A stretch of DNA of 64,000 bases from Microbacterium stercoris (GCF_017592545.1 NZ_JAGFOA010000001.1:186001-250000), one strand, 5' to 3'; shown: positions 32,029 through 41,846, counted from the first letter of the stretch. The notes: generated from the letters alone by a model not told the origin. Numbers and translations are program-made.

Positions 32029-33057
32029 TCAGAAGAACAGCGGGGGCTGGGTGGTGTCGCGGACGATGAGCTCCGCGGGCATCTGGATGCGCTCGCTCGC
32101 GCCGCCGTCGAGCATCGCCAGCAGCAGGTGCACGGCGGCGGTGCCCATCTCGAGCAGGGGCTGACGGATGGTCGTGAGACCCGGGCGCCCGCTGCCCGCG
32201 GCGGGGAGGTCGTCGAATCCGATGACGGACAGGTCGATCGGCACGCTGAGGCCGCGAGAGGCGGCGACCCGGATCGCCTCGAGCGCGGTGACGTCGTTCG
32301 CGGCGAAGATCGCGGAGGGGCGATCGGGACGTCCGAGCAGCTCGCCGGCCGCAGCGGTCGCGCGCGCGGCGCGGTAGCCGCCGTCGACGATGAGCGACTC
32401 GTCGATCGGGATGCCCGCGGCCATCAGCGCCTCGCGGTAGCCCTGCTCGCGCTGCTGCGCCGACAGCAGGTCGGTGCGTCCGCGGAGGTGGCCGATGCGC
32501 CGGTGGCCGAGCGAGATGAGGTGCTCGGTGGCCATGCGCGCGCCGCCGACGTTGTCGGTGTCGACGACGGCCGGACCGGTGGGGCCCGTGTGCGGGTCGA
32601 TCGCGACGACCGGCACGGAGATCTCATCGAGCGTCACGGTGGGGGTCACGATGATGGCGCCGTCGATGAGGGTGCCGCCCAGGCGCGAGAGCGAGCGCCG
32701 CTCCCAGCCCGCGTGTTCGCCGGCGGAGACCGATCCGGCGTAGGCGAGGATGTCGTACGCCGTCTGCTGCAGCGCCGACGAGACGCCGTTCAACAGCTGC
32801 AGCGAGAAGGGCTCGAACTCGGCGACCAGCACGCCGATCACCTGCGTGCGGCGCTTGCGCATGGATGACGCGATGAGCGAGGTCTCGTATCCCAGCTCGT
32901 CGACCACGCCGAGGACGCGTTCGCTCGTCGCCGCGGCGATGCCGTCGCGCCCGTTCATGACCTTGGACACGGTCGCGACCGACACTCCGGCGGCGTTCGC
33001 GACGTCGCGGATCGTGACTCGTCGCGGTGATGTGCGATGCCCTGTTGTGGCGGTCAC
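32029..33057 (-). CDS. LacI-family transcriptional regulator of the xylo-oligosaccharide genes
   Basis: This 342-residue repressor has a helix-turn-helix at about 14-36 (VTIRDVANAAGVSVATVSKVMNG) and a periplasmic-binding-protein-like ligand domain (about 65-340). The GTG start was chosen because AAGGAG lies five bases before it; in-frame starts farther upstream lack such a site. It is divergent from the ABC importer and upstream of the GH10 xylanase. A perfect 20-base palindrome lies in the intergenic region and probably allows control of both directions. Xylo-oligosaccharide sensing is inferred from context. Confidence 0.92.
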   Translation of the reverse strand: MTATTGHRTSPRRVTIRDVANAAGVSVATVSKVMNGRDGIAAATSERVLGVVDELGYETSLIASSMRKRRTQVIGVLVAEFEPFSLQLLNGVSSALQQTAYDILAYAGSVSAGEHAGWERRSLSRLGGTLIDGAIIVTPTVTLDEISVPVVAIDPHTGPTGPAVVDTDNVGGARMATEHLISLGHRRIGHLRGRTDLLSAQQREQGYREALMAAGIPIDESLIVDGGYRAARATAAAGELLGRPDRPSAIFAANDVTALEAIRVAASRGLSVPIDLSVIGFDDLPAAGSGRPGLTTIRQPLLEMGTAAVHLLLAMLDGGASERIQMPAELIVRDTTQPPLFF

Positions 33058-33134
33058 TGCTGCTCCTTGCATTGCGCCTGCGGATACCGGCGCGTCGCAT
33101 CCGACTCTGCCTCTTTGCAGGGCCCGTGTTCGAC

Positions 33135-33195
33135 ATCCTAGCGTCGAAAACGTTATCGATAACGTTTGACATGTCCCCCAAACGGGTGTCATCGT
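33135..33195. promoter_or_regulatory. LacI operator and divergent promoters of the xylo-oligosaccharide cluster
   Basis: AAACGTTATCGATAACGTTT (33148-33167) is a perfect 20-bp palindrome. It overlaps by two bases the -35 box TTGACA (33166-33171), which with CATCGT (33190-33195, 18-base gap) forms the importer promoter. On the minus strand TAGGAT (33135-33140) is a -10 candidate for the lacI gene. One operator could thus repress both. Confidence 0.8.
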
Positions 33196-33271
33196 GTTAC
33201 GAGACGCCCTGGAGGACCAGGCAGCATCGCCCGGCGGGACGTCCCAAACTCAACGAAGAGGAGAAGCTCAC

Positions 33272-34582
33272 ATGAGCGTTCGCAAGGCATGGGCCGCATT
33301 CGCGGCTGTCGCTGCGGTTTCCACGCTGGCGCTCGCCGGCTGCACCACCTCCACCGCACCCAGCGGCGGAGAGTCCGAGGGCGAAGAGGGCGGTCCCGTT
33401 CAGCTCACCATCTGGCAGAACTCGACCACGGGCCCCGGCCAGGCGTACTGGCGCGAGGCCACGGAGGCCTTCACCGCCGAGCACGAGGATGTCACCTTCA
33501 AGATCGAGGACATCCAGAACGAGCAGATGGACGGCAAGCTGCAGACCGCCGTCCAGTCGAAGGACATGCCCGACATCTTCATGGCCCGCGGTGGCGGCAA
33601 GCTCGCCGACGTGGTCAAGGCCGGTCTCGTCAAGGACCTCACCGACCTCATCAGCGACGACGTCAAGGCCGACTACGGCGACGCGCCGTTCGCGGCGTTC
33701 TCGGTCGAGGGCAAGATCTACGGCGTCCCGACCGCCGTCCTCCCCGGTGGCGTCTTCTACAGCAAGGACCTGTTCGAGCAGGCCGGCATCACCGAGACCC
33801 CGACGACGATCGACGAGCTCAACGAGGCCGTCGACAAGCTGAAGGCCGCCGGCATCGACCCGATCGCCGTGGGTGCGAAGGACGCATGGCCCGCCGCGCA
33901 CTGGTACTACTGGTTCGCCCTGCGCTCGTGCGACAAGGACACCCTCCTCGACGTCGCCACGACCAAGGACTTCAGCGACCCGTGCTGGCTCGACGCCGCC
34001 GAGCAGCTCGAGGAGTTCATCGGCACCGAGCCCTTCAACAAGGGCTTCCTGACGACGCCCGCGCAGAGCGTCGCGAACTCGTCGGCCGGCCTCATCGCCA
34101 ACCACAAGGCGGCCATGGAGGTCATGGGCGGCTGGAACGTGGGCGTGATCGCCGACCTGACGCCCGACAAGAAGCCGCTGCCCGACCTCGGCTGGTTCCC
34201 GTTCCCGGCCGTCGACGGCGGCAAGGGCGACCCGGCCGCGATGATGGGCGGCGTCGACGGGTTCTCCTGCTCGGTCGACTCGCCGTCGGCGTGTGAGGAC
34301 TTCCTCAACTTCCTCGCCTCGCCCGAGTGGCAGGGCAAGTACGCCACGGCGTACTCGGCGCTGCCGGCCTCGGCCGAGGCCCAGGAGGCCGTGACGGGTG
34401 AGGTCGAGAAGACCTTCCTCGCCGCCTACCAGGAGTCGCCCTACATGAGCATGTGGCTCGACACGCTGCTCGGCCAGAACATCGGCACCGCCCTCAACGA
34501 CGGCGTCGTGAAGATGTTCGCCGGCGACGGCTCGGCCCAGTCCGTGATCGACGACGTCACGAAGGCCGCCGAGCGCGACTGA
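33272..34582 (+). CDS. ABC sugar-binding lipoprotein (xylo-oligosaccharide importer)
   Basis: This 436-residue extracellular solute-binding protein of family 1 has a signal peptide ending in the lipobox LALAGC, with C24 as the lipidated residue. A Ser/Gly/Glu linker and the binding fold (VQLTIWQNSTTGPGQAYWREATEAF onward) follow. ATG 33272 lies after GAAGAGGAG; an in-frame start at 33194 is rejected because it would bury the signal peptide. It is the first gene of an importer operon with two permeases and glycosidases. The ligand is inferred to be xylo-oligosaccharide or arabinoxylan fragments. Confidence 0.94.
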   Translation: MSVRKAWAAFAAVAAVSTLALAGCTTSTAPSGGESEGEEGGPVQLTIWQNSTTGPGQAYWREATEAFTAEHEDVTFKIEDIQNEQMDGKLQTAVQSKDMPDIFMARGGGKLADVVKAGLVKDLTDLISDDVKADYGDAPFAAFSVEGKIYGVPTAVLPGGVFYSKDLFEQAGITETPTTIDELNEAVDKLKAAGIDPIAVGAKDAWPAAHWYYWFALRSCDKDTLLDVATTKDFSDPCWLDAAEQLEEFIGTEPFNKGFLTTPAQSVANSSAGLIANHKAAMEVMGGWNVGVIADLTPDKKPLPDLGWFPFPAVDGGKGDPAAMMGGVDGFSCSVDSPSACEDFLNFLASPEWQGKYATAYSALPASAEAQEAVTGEVEKTFLAAYQESPYMSMWLDTLLGQNIGTALNDGVVKMFAGDGSAQSVIDDVTKAAERD

Positions 34583-34596
34583 CAAACGCATGACCT

Positions 34597-34626
34597 CGGG
34601 CCGGTCCGCGCGAGCGGACCGGCCCG
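34597..34626 (+). terminator. Intra-operon hairpin after the binding-protein gene
   Basis: Perfect 13-bp arms (34597-34609 and 34614-34626) are capped by a GCGA tetraloop. Such hairpins between a binding-protein gene and its permease genes usually stabilise the upstream mRNA or partly terminate, giving excess binding protein. Confidence 0.8.
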
Positions 34627-34656
34627 ACCCACGACACAAGGACGGGTGACAGACAC

Positions 34657-35640
34657 ATGAGCACGACTCAGACCGCGACCGCGGCTGGGAGGAACACCTC
34701 CGCCGGGGATGCGCGCAACGCGCCCCGTCCGGCGGCACGCCGTCGGCGCATCGACTGGCGCAAGAACGGTGAGATCGCCCTCCTCTCCGGGCCGGCGATC
34801 CTCCTCTTCCTGACCTTCGTCATCTTCCCCGTCTTCCTGGCCGCCTTCTACGGCTTCTTCAAGTGGGACGGCATCGGCGCCCTCGAATGGAACGGGCTGC
34901 AGAACTACGTCTGGATCCTCGAGGATCCCGAGTTCCGCGACGCCGTCGGCCACAACTTCGGCATCGTGATCGCATCGATCCTGCTGCAGGGTCCGCTGGC
35001 GATCCTGTTCGCGCTGGTCATGAACCAGAAGATCAAGGGCCGCTCGTTCATCCGCATCATGATCTTCGTGCCCTACGTGATCAGCGAGGTCGTCGTCGGT
35101 CTCGCGTGGAGCATGCTCATGCAGGACACGGGCGCCATCAACCAGCTGTTCGGGCTGGACATCTCGTGGCTCTCCGACCCGAGCATCGCCTTCTGGTCGC
35201 TGATGATCATCATCACCTGGAAGTACATCGGCTTCGCGGTGATCCTCATGCTCGCGGGCATGCAGTCGATCCCGGAGGAGCTGTACGAGGCGGCCGCCAT
35301 CGACGGCGCCAGCTTCTGGAAGATGCAGTGGAGCATCACGCTCCCGCTGCTCGGACCCACGATCCGCATCTGGGCGTTCCTGTCGATCATCGGATCGCTC
35401 CAGCTGTTCGACCTCGTCTTCATCGTCTGGGGCCGCATCGCGCCGAGCGCGGGCGTCCACACGATGGCGTTCTACATGTACACCGAGGGTCACCTGTCGG
35501 GTGAGTACGGCTTCGGCTCGGCCGTCGCCGTGCTGCTCTTCCTCATCTCCCTCATCGTCGGCCTCGTCTATCAGCGCTTCGTGCTGCGTCGCGACATCGA
35601 CGGCGCACTGACCGACGGCCCCGGAAAGGACGCGAAGTGA
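34657..35640 (+). CDS. ABC sugar transporter permease (MalF type)
   Basis: This 327-residue permease has a basic, disordered first 40 residues and then about six transmembrane helices. The EAA loop that contacts the ATPase reads EELYEAAAIDGASFWKMQWSITLPLLGPT. It forms the membrane channel with the next permease. The stop codon overlaps the next start (GTGA). No ATPase gene is in the operon. Confidence 0.94.
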   Translation: MSTTQTATAAGRNTSAGDARNAPRPAARRRRIDWRKNGEIALLSGPAILLFLTFVIFPVFLAAFYGFFKWDGIGALEWNGLQNYVWILEDPEFRDAVGHNFGIVIASILLQGPLAILFALVMNQKIKGRSFIRIMIFVPYVISEVVVGLAWSMLMQDTGAINQLFGLDISWLSDPSIAFWSLMIIITWKYIGFAVILMLAGMQSIPEELYEAAAIDGASFWKMQWSITLPLLGPTIRIWAFLSIIGSLQLFDLVFIVWGRIAPSAGVHTMAFYMYTEGHLSGEYGFGSAVAVLLFLISLIVGLVYQRFVLRRDIDGALTDGPGKDAK

Positions 35641-36515
35641 GCTCCACCACCCTTCTTGTCGCGCCCGTCGACAAGCGCACCCGCAAGCCCAAGGAATACG
35701 TCAAGTGGGGAAGCCCCGGCGTCTACCTCGCGGCGATCATCCTCGTCACGATCTGCATCACCCCGGTGCTGTACGTCATCATCGGCGGCTTCCGTGACAA
35801 CACCCAGTTCACGACCGACCCGGCGGGCTTCCCGAACCCGTGGAACCCGGACAACTACATCAACGTCCTGACCGGATCGAACTTCTGGCCGGCACTGCTC
35901 AACTCGCTCATCGTCGGTCTCGGCACCGCGCTCGGCACGGTCGCTCTCGGCCTGATGGCGAGCTACGTGATGGCGCGCTACAACTTCACCGGCAAGACCC
36001 AGATGTACTCGCTGTTCGCGGCGGGCCTGATGTTCCCGGCCACCGTGGCCATCACGCCGCTGTACATCATGGTGCGCTCGCTGGGCCTGGTGAACTCGCA
36101 CATCGGTCTGATCCTGCCGCAGATCGCGTTCGCGCTGCCGACGACGATCATCATCCTCGTCCCCTTCCTCAAGGCCATCCCGATGGAGCTCGAGGAGGCC
36201 GCGGCGATCGACGGCACGAGTCGTCTGGGCTTCTTCTTCCGCATGGTGCTGCCGCTCAGCCTCCCCGGCGTGATCACCACGGGCATCCTGGCGTTCGTCG
36301 GATCGTGGAACGGCTACCTGCTGCCGCTGTTCCTGCTCGGATCCGACAAGTACACGCTGCCGCTCGCGGTGCAGAACGCGGCGACGTCGCAGTACGCGTC
36401 GGATGCGGCCATGATCCTGGCCTACACGTCGCTGTCCATGCTGCCGGCGCTGATCTTCTTCAGCCTCTTCGAGCGCCGCATCGTCGGCGGCCTCACCGGT
36501 GCGGTAAAGGGCTGA
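35637..36515 (+). CDS. ABC sugar transporter permease (MalG type)
   Basis: This 292-residue permease has six helices. The EAA loop is MELEEAAAIDGTSRLGFFFRMVLPLSLPG. The GTG start overlaps the preceding gene by four bases, so the two permeases are co-translated. A short 56-base gap separates it from the GH3 gene downstream. Confidence 0.94.
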   Translation: MSSTTLLVAPVDKRTRKPKEYVKWGSPGVYLAAIILVTICITPVLYVIIGGFRDNTQFTTDPAGFPNPWNPDNYINVLTGSNFWPALLNSLIVGLGTALGTVALGLMASYVMARYNFTGKTQMYSLFAAGLMFPATVAITPLYIMVRSLGLVNSHIGLILPQIAFALPTTIIILVPFLKAIPMELEEAAAIDGTSRLGFFFRMVLPLSLPGVITTGILAFVGSWNGYLLPLFLLGSDKYTLPLAVQNAATSQYASDAAMILAYTSLSMLPALIFFSLFERRIVGGLTGAVKG

Positions 36516-36571
36516 GCCGCGGCGCTCCGTCCCTTCACCCGCACCACCTGCAGTCCTCAACGGAGAACCAC

Positions 36572-38962
36572 ATGACCTCGCACGTCCCTGCCTGGCCCAC
36601 CACATCGGAGCGCGTCCAGGCGCTCGTCGCACAGATGACCCTGGAGGAGAAGGCCGCCCAGATCGTCGGCTACTGGCTCGACCAGGGCGGCGAGGTCGTC
36701 GCGCCGATGGCCGATGAGATGAGCACGTCCAAGGACGGGCGCACCCTCGCCGACATCACGAAGCACGGCCTCGGCCAGTACACCCGCGTGTACGGCACCC
36801 GCCCGGTCGACCCGGCCGAGCGGGCGGCCTGGCTGTGGAACGAGCAGCGCCGCCTGAAGAAGGAGACGCGTCTGGGCATCCCCGCCCTCGTGCACGAGGA
36901 GTGCCTGACGGGACTCGCCGCCTGGAAGGCCGCGACCTTCCCCACCCCGCTGGCCTGGGGAGCGTCGTTCGACCCCGACCTGGTCGAGGAGATGGGCCGG
37001 GTCATCGGCGAGTCGATGCGCGAGCTCGGCATCCACCAGGGTCTCGCGCCGGTGCTCGACGTCATCCGGGATCCGCGCTGGGGACGTGTCGACGAGTGCA
37101 TCGCCGAAGACCCGTATGTCGTCGGAACGGTCGGCACGGCGTACGTGAGTGGGCTGCAGTCCACGGGTGTGCACGCCACGCTCAAGCACTTCGTGGGCTA
37201 CTCCAACTCGCGCGCCGGCCGCAACCACGCCCCGGTGCACGCCGGACCGCGTGAGCTCGCGGACGTCTTCCTGCCTCCGTTCGAGATGGCGATCCGCGAC
37301 GGCGGCGTGCGCTCGGTCATGAACTCGTACACCGAGGTCGACGGGGTGCCCGTCGCCTCGAGCCCCGAGCTGCTGACCGACGTCCTGCGCGATCAGCTGG
37401 GCTTCGATGGCGTCGTGGTCGCGGACTACTTCGCGATCGCCTTCCTCGAGGTCATGCACGCCGTCGCCGCCGATCGCGGCGCCGCCGCGGCGTACGCGCT
37501 GCAGGCGGGCATCGACGTGGAGCTGCCCACGGGTGACGCATACCTCGCGCCGCTCGTGGAGCGGGTGCGCTCGGGCGAGCTGGACGAGGCCTACCTCGAC
37601 CGCGCGGTGCTGCGCGCCCTGCAGCAGAAGGAGGACCTCGGCCTGCTCGAGGCCGACGCGTTCGAAGACGAGGCGCCCACCGAGATCGACCTCGACTCGC
37701 CCCGCCACCGCGAGATCGCGCACAAGCTGGCCGTCGAGTCGCTGGTGCTGCTGTCGAACGACGGCGTGCTGCCGCTCGCGGCCGACGCCCGTCGCGTCGC
37801 CGTGATCGGCCCGAACGCCGACCGCGTGGAGGCCCTGCAGGGCTGCTACTCGTTCGCGAATCATGTGCTCGCGCACCACCCCGACCACGAGATCGGCTTC
37901 GAGATCCCCACGGTGCGCGAGGCGCTGGTCACCGCGCTGCCGGATGCCGAGGTCGTCTACGCTCGCGGCGCCGAGGTCGAGGGCACGGATGTCTCCGGCA
38001 TCGCCGAGGCCGCCGAGCTCGCCGCCTCCGCGGACGTCGCCGTGGTCGTGGTGGGAGACCAGGCGGGCCTCTTCGGCCGCGGAACGGTCGGCGAGGGCAA
38101 CGACGTCGACTCGCTCGAGCTGCCGGGTGTGCAGCGCGAGCTCGTCGAGCGCGTCGTCGCCACCGGCACCCCCGTCGTGGTGGTGCTGCTGACCGGTCGC
38201 CCCTACGCCATCTCCTGGGCGCTCGACGGCGAGACCAAGCCCGGTGCCGTCCTCCAGGCGTTCTTCCCGGGCGAGGAGGGCGGCCCCGCGATCGCCTCCG
38301 TGCTCACCGGCGCCGCGGTGCCGTCGGGCCGCCTGCCCGTCAGCCTGCCGCGTTCGTCGGGCTCGTCGCCGTACAGCTACCTGCACCCCATCCTGGGGGG
38401 ACCGTCCGATGTGACCTCGACGGATCCGACGCCGCTGCGCCCGTTCGGTTTCGGGCTCTCGTACACCGACTTCGCGTACAGCGACCTGCACGTTGATGAG
38501 ACGGCGGCCACGAGCGGCTCGTTCACCGCCTCGGTGACCGTCACCAACACCGGGGATGTCGCGGGTGTCGATGTTGTGCAGCTCTACGGGCGCGACGTCG
38601 TGGCCTCGATCACGCGTCCGGTCGCGCAGCTGCTCGGCTACACGCGGGTCGCGCTCGAGGCCGGTCAGTCGCGTCGCGTCACGTTCACGGTGCCGACGCA
38701 GCGCCTGTCGTTCACCGATCGCACCCTCACGCGCGTGGTCGAGCCGGGCGAGGTGCAGGTGTGGGTCGGCGCGCACGCCGAGGCGTCCGCGAAGGCGGTC
38801 GAGGCCGACGAGACGACCGGCGGCGCCATCGTGAACGAGAAGAAGGCCGGCCGGCGAGAGCTCCCCGGATCGGCGACCGCGCGCGCCACCGTGACACTCA
38901 TCGGCGACGTGCACGCCGTGACCGCCGCCGACGCCCGCGTCGTGTCGGTCTCGGTCGACTGA
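36572..38962 (+). CDS. GH3 glycosidase, probable beta-xylosidase
   Basis: This is a 796-residue GH3 enzyme. The (beta/alpha)8 domain (about 1-330) contains GRVDECIAEDPYVVG, K205-H206 in LKHFVGYS, and the nucleophile D285 in GFDGVVVADYF. The alpha/beta sandwich domain (about 380-610) and a fibronectin-III-like domain (about 660-740) follow. An extra ~50 residues complete the C-terminus. No signal peptide is present. ATG 36572 follows CGGAGAA. With the GH10, GH43 and importer genes around it, beta-xylosidase activity (possibly also arabinofuranosidase) on imported oligosaccharides is the best inference; other beta-glycosidase specificities are possible. Confidence 0.9.
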   Translation: MTSHVPAWPTTSERVQALVAQMTLEEKAAQIVGYWLDQGGEVVAPMADEMSTSKDGRTLADITKHGLGQYTRVYGTRPVDPAERAAWLWNEQRRLKKETRLGIPALVHEECLTGLAAWKAATFPTPLAWGASFDPDLVEEMGRVIGESMRELGIHQGLAPVLDVIRDPRWGRVDECIAEDPYVVGTVGTAYVSGLQSTGVHATLKHFVGYSNSRAGRNHAPVHAGPRELADVFLPPFEMAIRDGGVRSVMNSYTEVDGVPVASSPELLTDVLRDQLGFDGVVVADYFAIAFLEVMHAVAADRGAAAAYALQAGIDVELPTGDAYLAPLVERVRSGELDEAYLDRAVLRALQQKEDLGLLEADAFEDEAPTEIDLDSPRHREIAHKLAVESLVLLSNDGVLPLAADARRVAVIGPNADRVEALQGCYSFANHVLAHHPDHEIGFEIPTVREALVTALPDAEVVYARGAEVEGTDVSGIAEAAELAASADVAVVVVGDQAGLFGRGTVGEGNDVDSLELPGVQRELVERVVATGTPVVVVLLTGRPYAISWALDGETKPGAVLQAFFPGEEGGPAIASVLTGAAVPSGRLPVSLPRSSGSSPYSYLHPILGGPSDVTSTDPTPLRPFGFGLSYTDFAYSDLHVDETAATSGSFTASVTVTNTGDVAGVDVVQLYGRDVVASITRPVAQLLGYTRVALEAGQSRRVTFTVPTQRLSFTDRTLTRVVEPGEVQVWVGAHAEASAKAVEADETTGGAIVNEKKAGRRELPGSATARATVTLIGDVHAVTAADARVVSVSVD

Positions 38963-38993
38963 CCTTCTGACAGCGGATCCGGGAGGCGGCTCC

Positions 38994-40568
38994 ATGACGC
39001 AGGTATCGAACCCGCTTCTGCCGGGCTGCTACCCGGATCCGTCGGTCTGCCGGGTGGGGGACTGGTTCTATCTCGTCTCCTCGACGTTCGAGTACCTGCC
39101 GGGCCTGCCCGTGATGCGCTCGCGCGATCTCGTGACCTGGGAGACCATCGGGCACGTGATCGACCGGTCCGGGATGCTCGACTACGACGGTCTCGGGTCA
39201 TCGGGCGGGCTGTTCGCGCCGACCATCCGGTTCCACGACGGGATGTTCTGGGTCGTCTGCACGCTGGTCGACCGCGCCTCGCAGCCGTCCGAGAGCCCGC
39301 GCGGAAACTTCCTGGTGACGGCCGCGGACCCGGCGGGGCCGTGGTCCGACCCGATCTGGCTCGATGTGGACGGCATCGACCCGTCGATCGCGTTCGGGTC
39401 CGACGGCAGGGTGTGGCTCCACGGGACGCGTCTTGTGCCGGAGGCCGAGGCCGAGTGGTTCCATCAGACGCAGGTGTGGGTGCGCGAGTACTCGCCGACC
39501 GCACAGGCGCTCATCGGGCCCGAGCACATCGTGTGGACGGGCGCCGTGCGCGGCGCCGTCTGGGCCGAGGGACCGCACCTGTACGAGATCGACGGCCGCT
39601 GGTACCTGCTGGCGGCCGAGGGCGGCACCGAGTTCCACCACGCCGTGGCCGTCGCGCGCTCCGACTCGCCGACAGGGCCGTTCGAGGGGAACAAGGGCAA
39701 CCCGATCCTGACGCACCGCCACCTCGGTCGCACGGGTGTGGACGTGATCGGCCCCGGCCACGCCGACCTCGTGCAGGCGCGCGACGGCTCCTGGTGGGCC
39801 CTGCTGCTCGCGATGCGCGCGCCCGACCGTCGCCACTATCCGCTGGGCCGCGAGACCTTCCTCGTGCCCGTGACCTGGGAGGACGGCTGGCCGGTGTTCG
39901 CGCCCGGTGCCGGTCGTGTGCCCGCCACCGTCGAGGTGCCGTGGGCGCACGAGCCCATGGCCGCCGATTCGTGGCAGCCCGACGATCGCGCGCCCGGCAT
40001 CGTCGGGCCGGGCGACGCGCGCTGGACGACGCCGCGCGCGCTGCCGGCGGAGGTCGCCCAGGCCGACGCGGACGGATGGATCCTGCCGGCCTCTGCGGCG
40101 ACCCTCGCCGAACCGACCACGGCGACGTTCGTGGGCGTGCGCCAGCAGCACTTCGACGTCGACTGCACCGTGTCGATCGATGCCTCAGGGCTCGCCGAGG
40201 GCGAGACCGCGGGCTTCGCCATCCGGCAGTCGGAGGACGACCACGTCACGGCCGGCTTCACGCGGCGGGGCTCCGGCTTCACGCTCGCGGTGACCCACCG
40301 TCGAGCAGGCACCGACATCGCGCTGCACACCGCGCAGGTCGCGTCGGGCGGCTCCGTCGGGGTGCGCGCTCGCGGCTACCGCTATGAGCTCGTCCACGAG
40401 CGGACCGGGCACGGCGCGCAGGTGCTCGCGGAGGTCGACGCGCGTGAGCTCGACGCGGTCTCGACCGGCGGGTTCCTCGGCGTGTGGTTCGGCGTGTACG
40501 CCACGAGCCACGGGGCGGAACCGCGCGGCACGGCCCGCGCCGACAGGTTCGCCTACGTGCCCGCCTGA
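38994..40568 (+). CDS. GH43 beta-xylosidase/arabinofuranosidase
   Basis: This is a 524-residue GH43 enzyme. The five-bladed propeller begins NPLLPGCYPDPSVCRVGDWFYLVSSTFEYLPGLPV. The expected catalytic residues are D15 (base), D129 in DGIDPSIAF (pKa modulator) and E192 in WAEGPHLYE (acid). A C-terminal beta-sandwich (about 345-524) provides an aglycone-site residue in this subgroup. It lacks a signal peptide. It follows the GH3 gene by 31 bases and probably belongs to the same operon, removing xylose or arabinose from short oligosaccharides. Confidence 0.93.
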   Translation: MTQVSNPLLPGCYPDPSVCRVGDWFYLVSSTFEYLPGLPVMRSRDLVTWETIGHVIDRSGMLDYDGLGSSGGLFAPTIRFHDGMFWVVCTLVDRASQPSESPRGNFLVTAADPAGPWSDPIWLDVDGIDPSIAFGSDGRVWLHGTRLVPEAEAEWFHQTQVWVREYSPTAQALIGPEHIVWTGAVRGAVWAEGPHLYEIDGRWYLLAAEGGTEFHHAVAVARSDSPTGPFEGNKGNPILTHRHLGRTGVDVIGPGHADLVQARDGSWWALLLAMRAPDRRHYPLGRETFLVPVTWEDGWPVFAPGAGRVPATVEVPWAHEPMAADSWQPDDRAPGIVGPGDARWTTPRALPAEVAQADADGWILPASAATLAEPTTATFVGVRQQHFDVDCTVSIDASGLAEGETAGFAIRQSEDDHVTAGFTRRGSGFTLAVTHRRAGTDIALHTAQVASGGSVGVRARGYRYELVHERTGHGAQVLAEVDARELDAVSTGGFLGVWFGVYATSHGAEPRGTARADRFAYVPA

Positions 40569-40604
40569 TCGGGCGTTTCTCCCGGCCGTCGCTGCCGCAC
40601 ATCA

Positions 40605-40626
40605 TAAGGTGGCAGGGACAACAAAC
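40605..40626 (+). promoter_or_regulatory. ROK regulator promoter with candidate self-operator
   Basis: TAAGGT (40605-40610) is a -10 candidate. ACAACAAAC (40618-40626) begins seven bases after it, in the same arrangement as at xylA. Confidence 0.5.
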
Positions 40627-40643
40627 TGCAGGGCGGCGGGAAG

Positions 40644-41798
40644 ATGATGCGTGCGACCAGCGTCGAGGGGGTGCGACGCGCCAACCTCGGTGCGGTGCTG
40701 CGCCTTGTGCATGAGGCGGGCCCCCGCTCGCGAGCCGTGATCACGGCCCAGACAGGGCTGAACCGCTCGACCGTGTCCGACCTCGTCGCGACCCTGGTCA
40801 CGGCCGGCCTCGTCGAGGAGCGGGATCCGGATCCGACCCGCCGCGTCGGCCGTCCGTCGCCGATCGTCGCGCCGTCCGAAGACGTGGTGACGATCGCCGT
40901 CAACCCCGAGGTCGATGCGCTGGAGGTCGGGGCGGTCACCCTCGGCGGCCGGGTGCGCGTGCGGATGCGCGCGGCCGTCGGCCTGTCGGTCGACGAGGTC
41001 GTCGCCGCGGTGGCGCGCATCGTCGACGAGTGGCGCACGGGAGTGCTCAGAGACTGCCGGATCGTGGGCGGCGGCGTCGCGGTGCCCGGTCTCGTGCGCG
41101 CCTCGGACGGTGTCGTGCGCCTCGCCCCGCATCTCGGCTGGCGCGATGAGGACGTCACGGTGCGCCTGACGGAGGCCACGGGGATCCCGTTCGTCATCGG
41201 CAACGACGCGTCGCTGGGCGCCCGCGCGGAGCGTCTGTTCGGCGCCGCGATCGACCACGCCGACGTCATCTACCTCAACGGAGGCGCCTCGGGCATCGGA
41301 GGCGGCCTCGTGCTGCAGGGCATGGCCATCGGCGGGGCCGACGGCTACGCGGGCGAGTGGGGCCAGAGCCGGCCGGGCATCGCGCGGGAATCGGATCGCC
41401 GCACGCAGAACGGCGTGCTCGAGGACGAGGTCAACCGCGCCCGCCTGCTCGGCGCCGTGGGCCTGACGGCGGCCGACGACGCGGAGCTCGCCGCCGCGCT
41501 CGCGGCGGTGACCGCGCCCGACGCCCTGGAGGAGATCGCGCGTCAGCGCCGCATCCTCGCCGCCGCGCTGGCCAACGCCGTGAACGCGCTCAATCCGTCG
41601 GCGATCGTGCTCGGCGGCTTCCTGGCGCTCCTGCTGGAGCACGACCCCGACGGCCTGCTCGAGCTGGTGCGCGAGCTGGCTCTCGCGGCCCCGGGCGAGC
41701 ACCTGCGCATCCTGCCCGCGGCCCTCGGCGCCGATCGCCTGCTCATCGGCGCGGCCGAGGCCGCCCTCGAGCCGCTCCTGGCTGATCCGCTGGCCTGA
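40644..41798 (+). CDS. ROK-family transcriptional regulator (XylR-like)
   Basis: This 384-residue protein has an N-terminal winged helix (about 15-65, SRAVITAQTGLNRSTVSDLVATLVTAGLVEE) and a ROK sugar-kinase-like domain (about 75-375). The latter has GGGVAVPGLV and the sugar-contacting IGNDASLGARAE. The second part of the ROK metal motif is weak: it reads TQNGVLEDEV without the usual three cysteines. Regulators of this type often sense xylose or glucose. Its position after the xylosidases and the shared ACAACAA motif at xylA make it a candidate XylR. Two adjacent ATG codons exist; the first is used here. Confidence 0.9.
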   Translation: MMRATSVEGVRRANLGAVLRLVHEAGPRSRAVITAQTGLNRSTVSDLVATLVTAGLVEERDPDPTRRVGRPSPIVAPSEDVVTIAVNPEVDALEVGAVTLGGRVRVRMRAAVGLSVDEVVAAVARIVDEWRTGVLRDCRIVGGGVAVPGLVRASDGVVRLAPHLGWRDEDVTVRLTEATGIPFVIGNDASLGARAERLFGAAIDHADVIYLNGGASGIGGGLVLQGMAIGGADGYAGEWGQSRPGIARESDRRTQNGVLEDEVNRARLLGAVGLTAADDAELAAALAAVTAPDALEEIARQRRILAAALANAVNALNPSAIVLGGFLALLLEHDPDGLLELVRELALAAPGEHLRILPAALGADRLLIGAAEAALEPLLADPLA

Positions 41799-41811
41799 GC
41801 CGGTCGCCGCG

Positions 41812-41846
41812 CCTCTGAAAACACGCAGAGGACGTGTTTTCAGAGG
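41812..41846. terminator. Bidirectional terminator, perfect 14-bp stem
   Basis: CCTCTGAAAACACG (41812-41825) and CGTGTTTTCAGAGG (41833-41846) form a perfect stem with a 7-nt loop between convergent operons. The A4 and T4 tracts serve both strands. Confidence 0.92.

Noticed and set aside
33194..33271. A start of the xylo-oligosaccharide binding protein 26 codons upstream
   Set aside because: It would place a hydrophilic stretch before the signal peptide, and the ATG at 33272 has a strong ribosome-binding site.
36557..38995. An 812-codon open frame antisense to the GH3 gene
   Set aside because: The GH3 frame has all family motifs; the antisense product is Arg/Val/His-rich without any recognisable domain.
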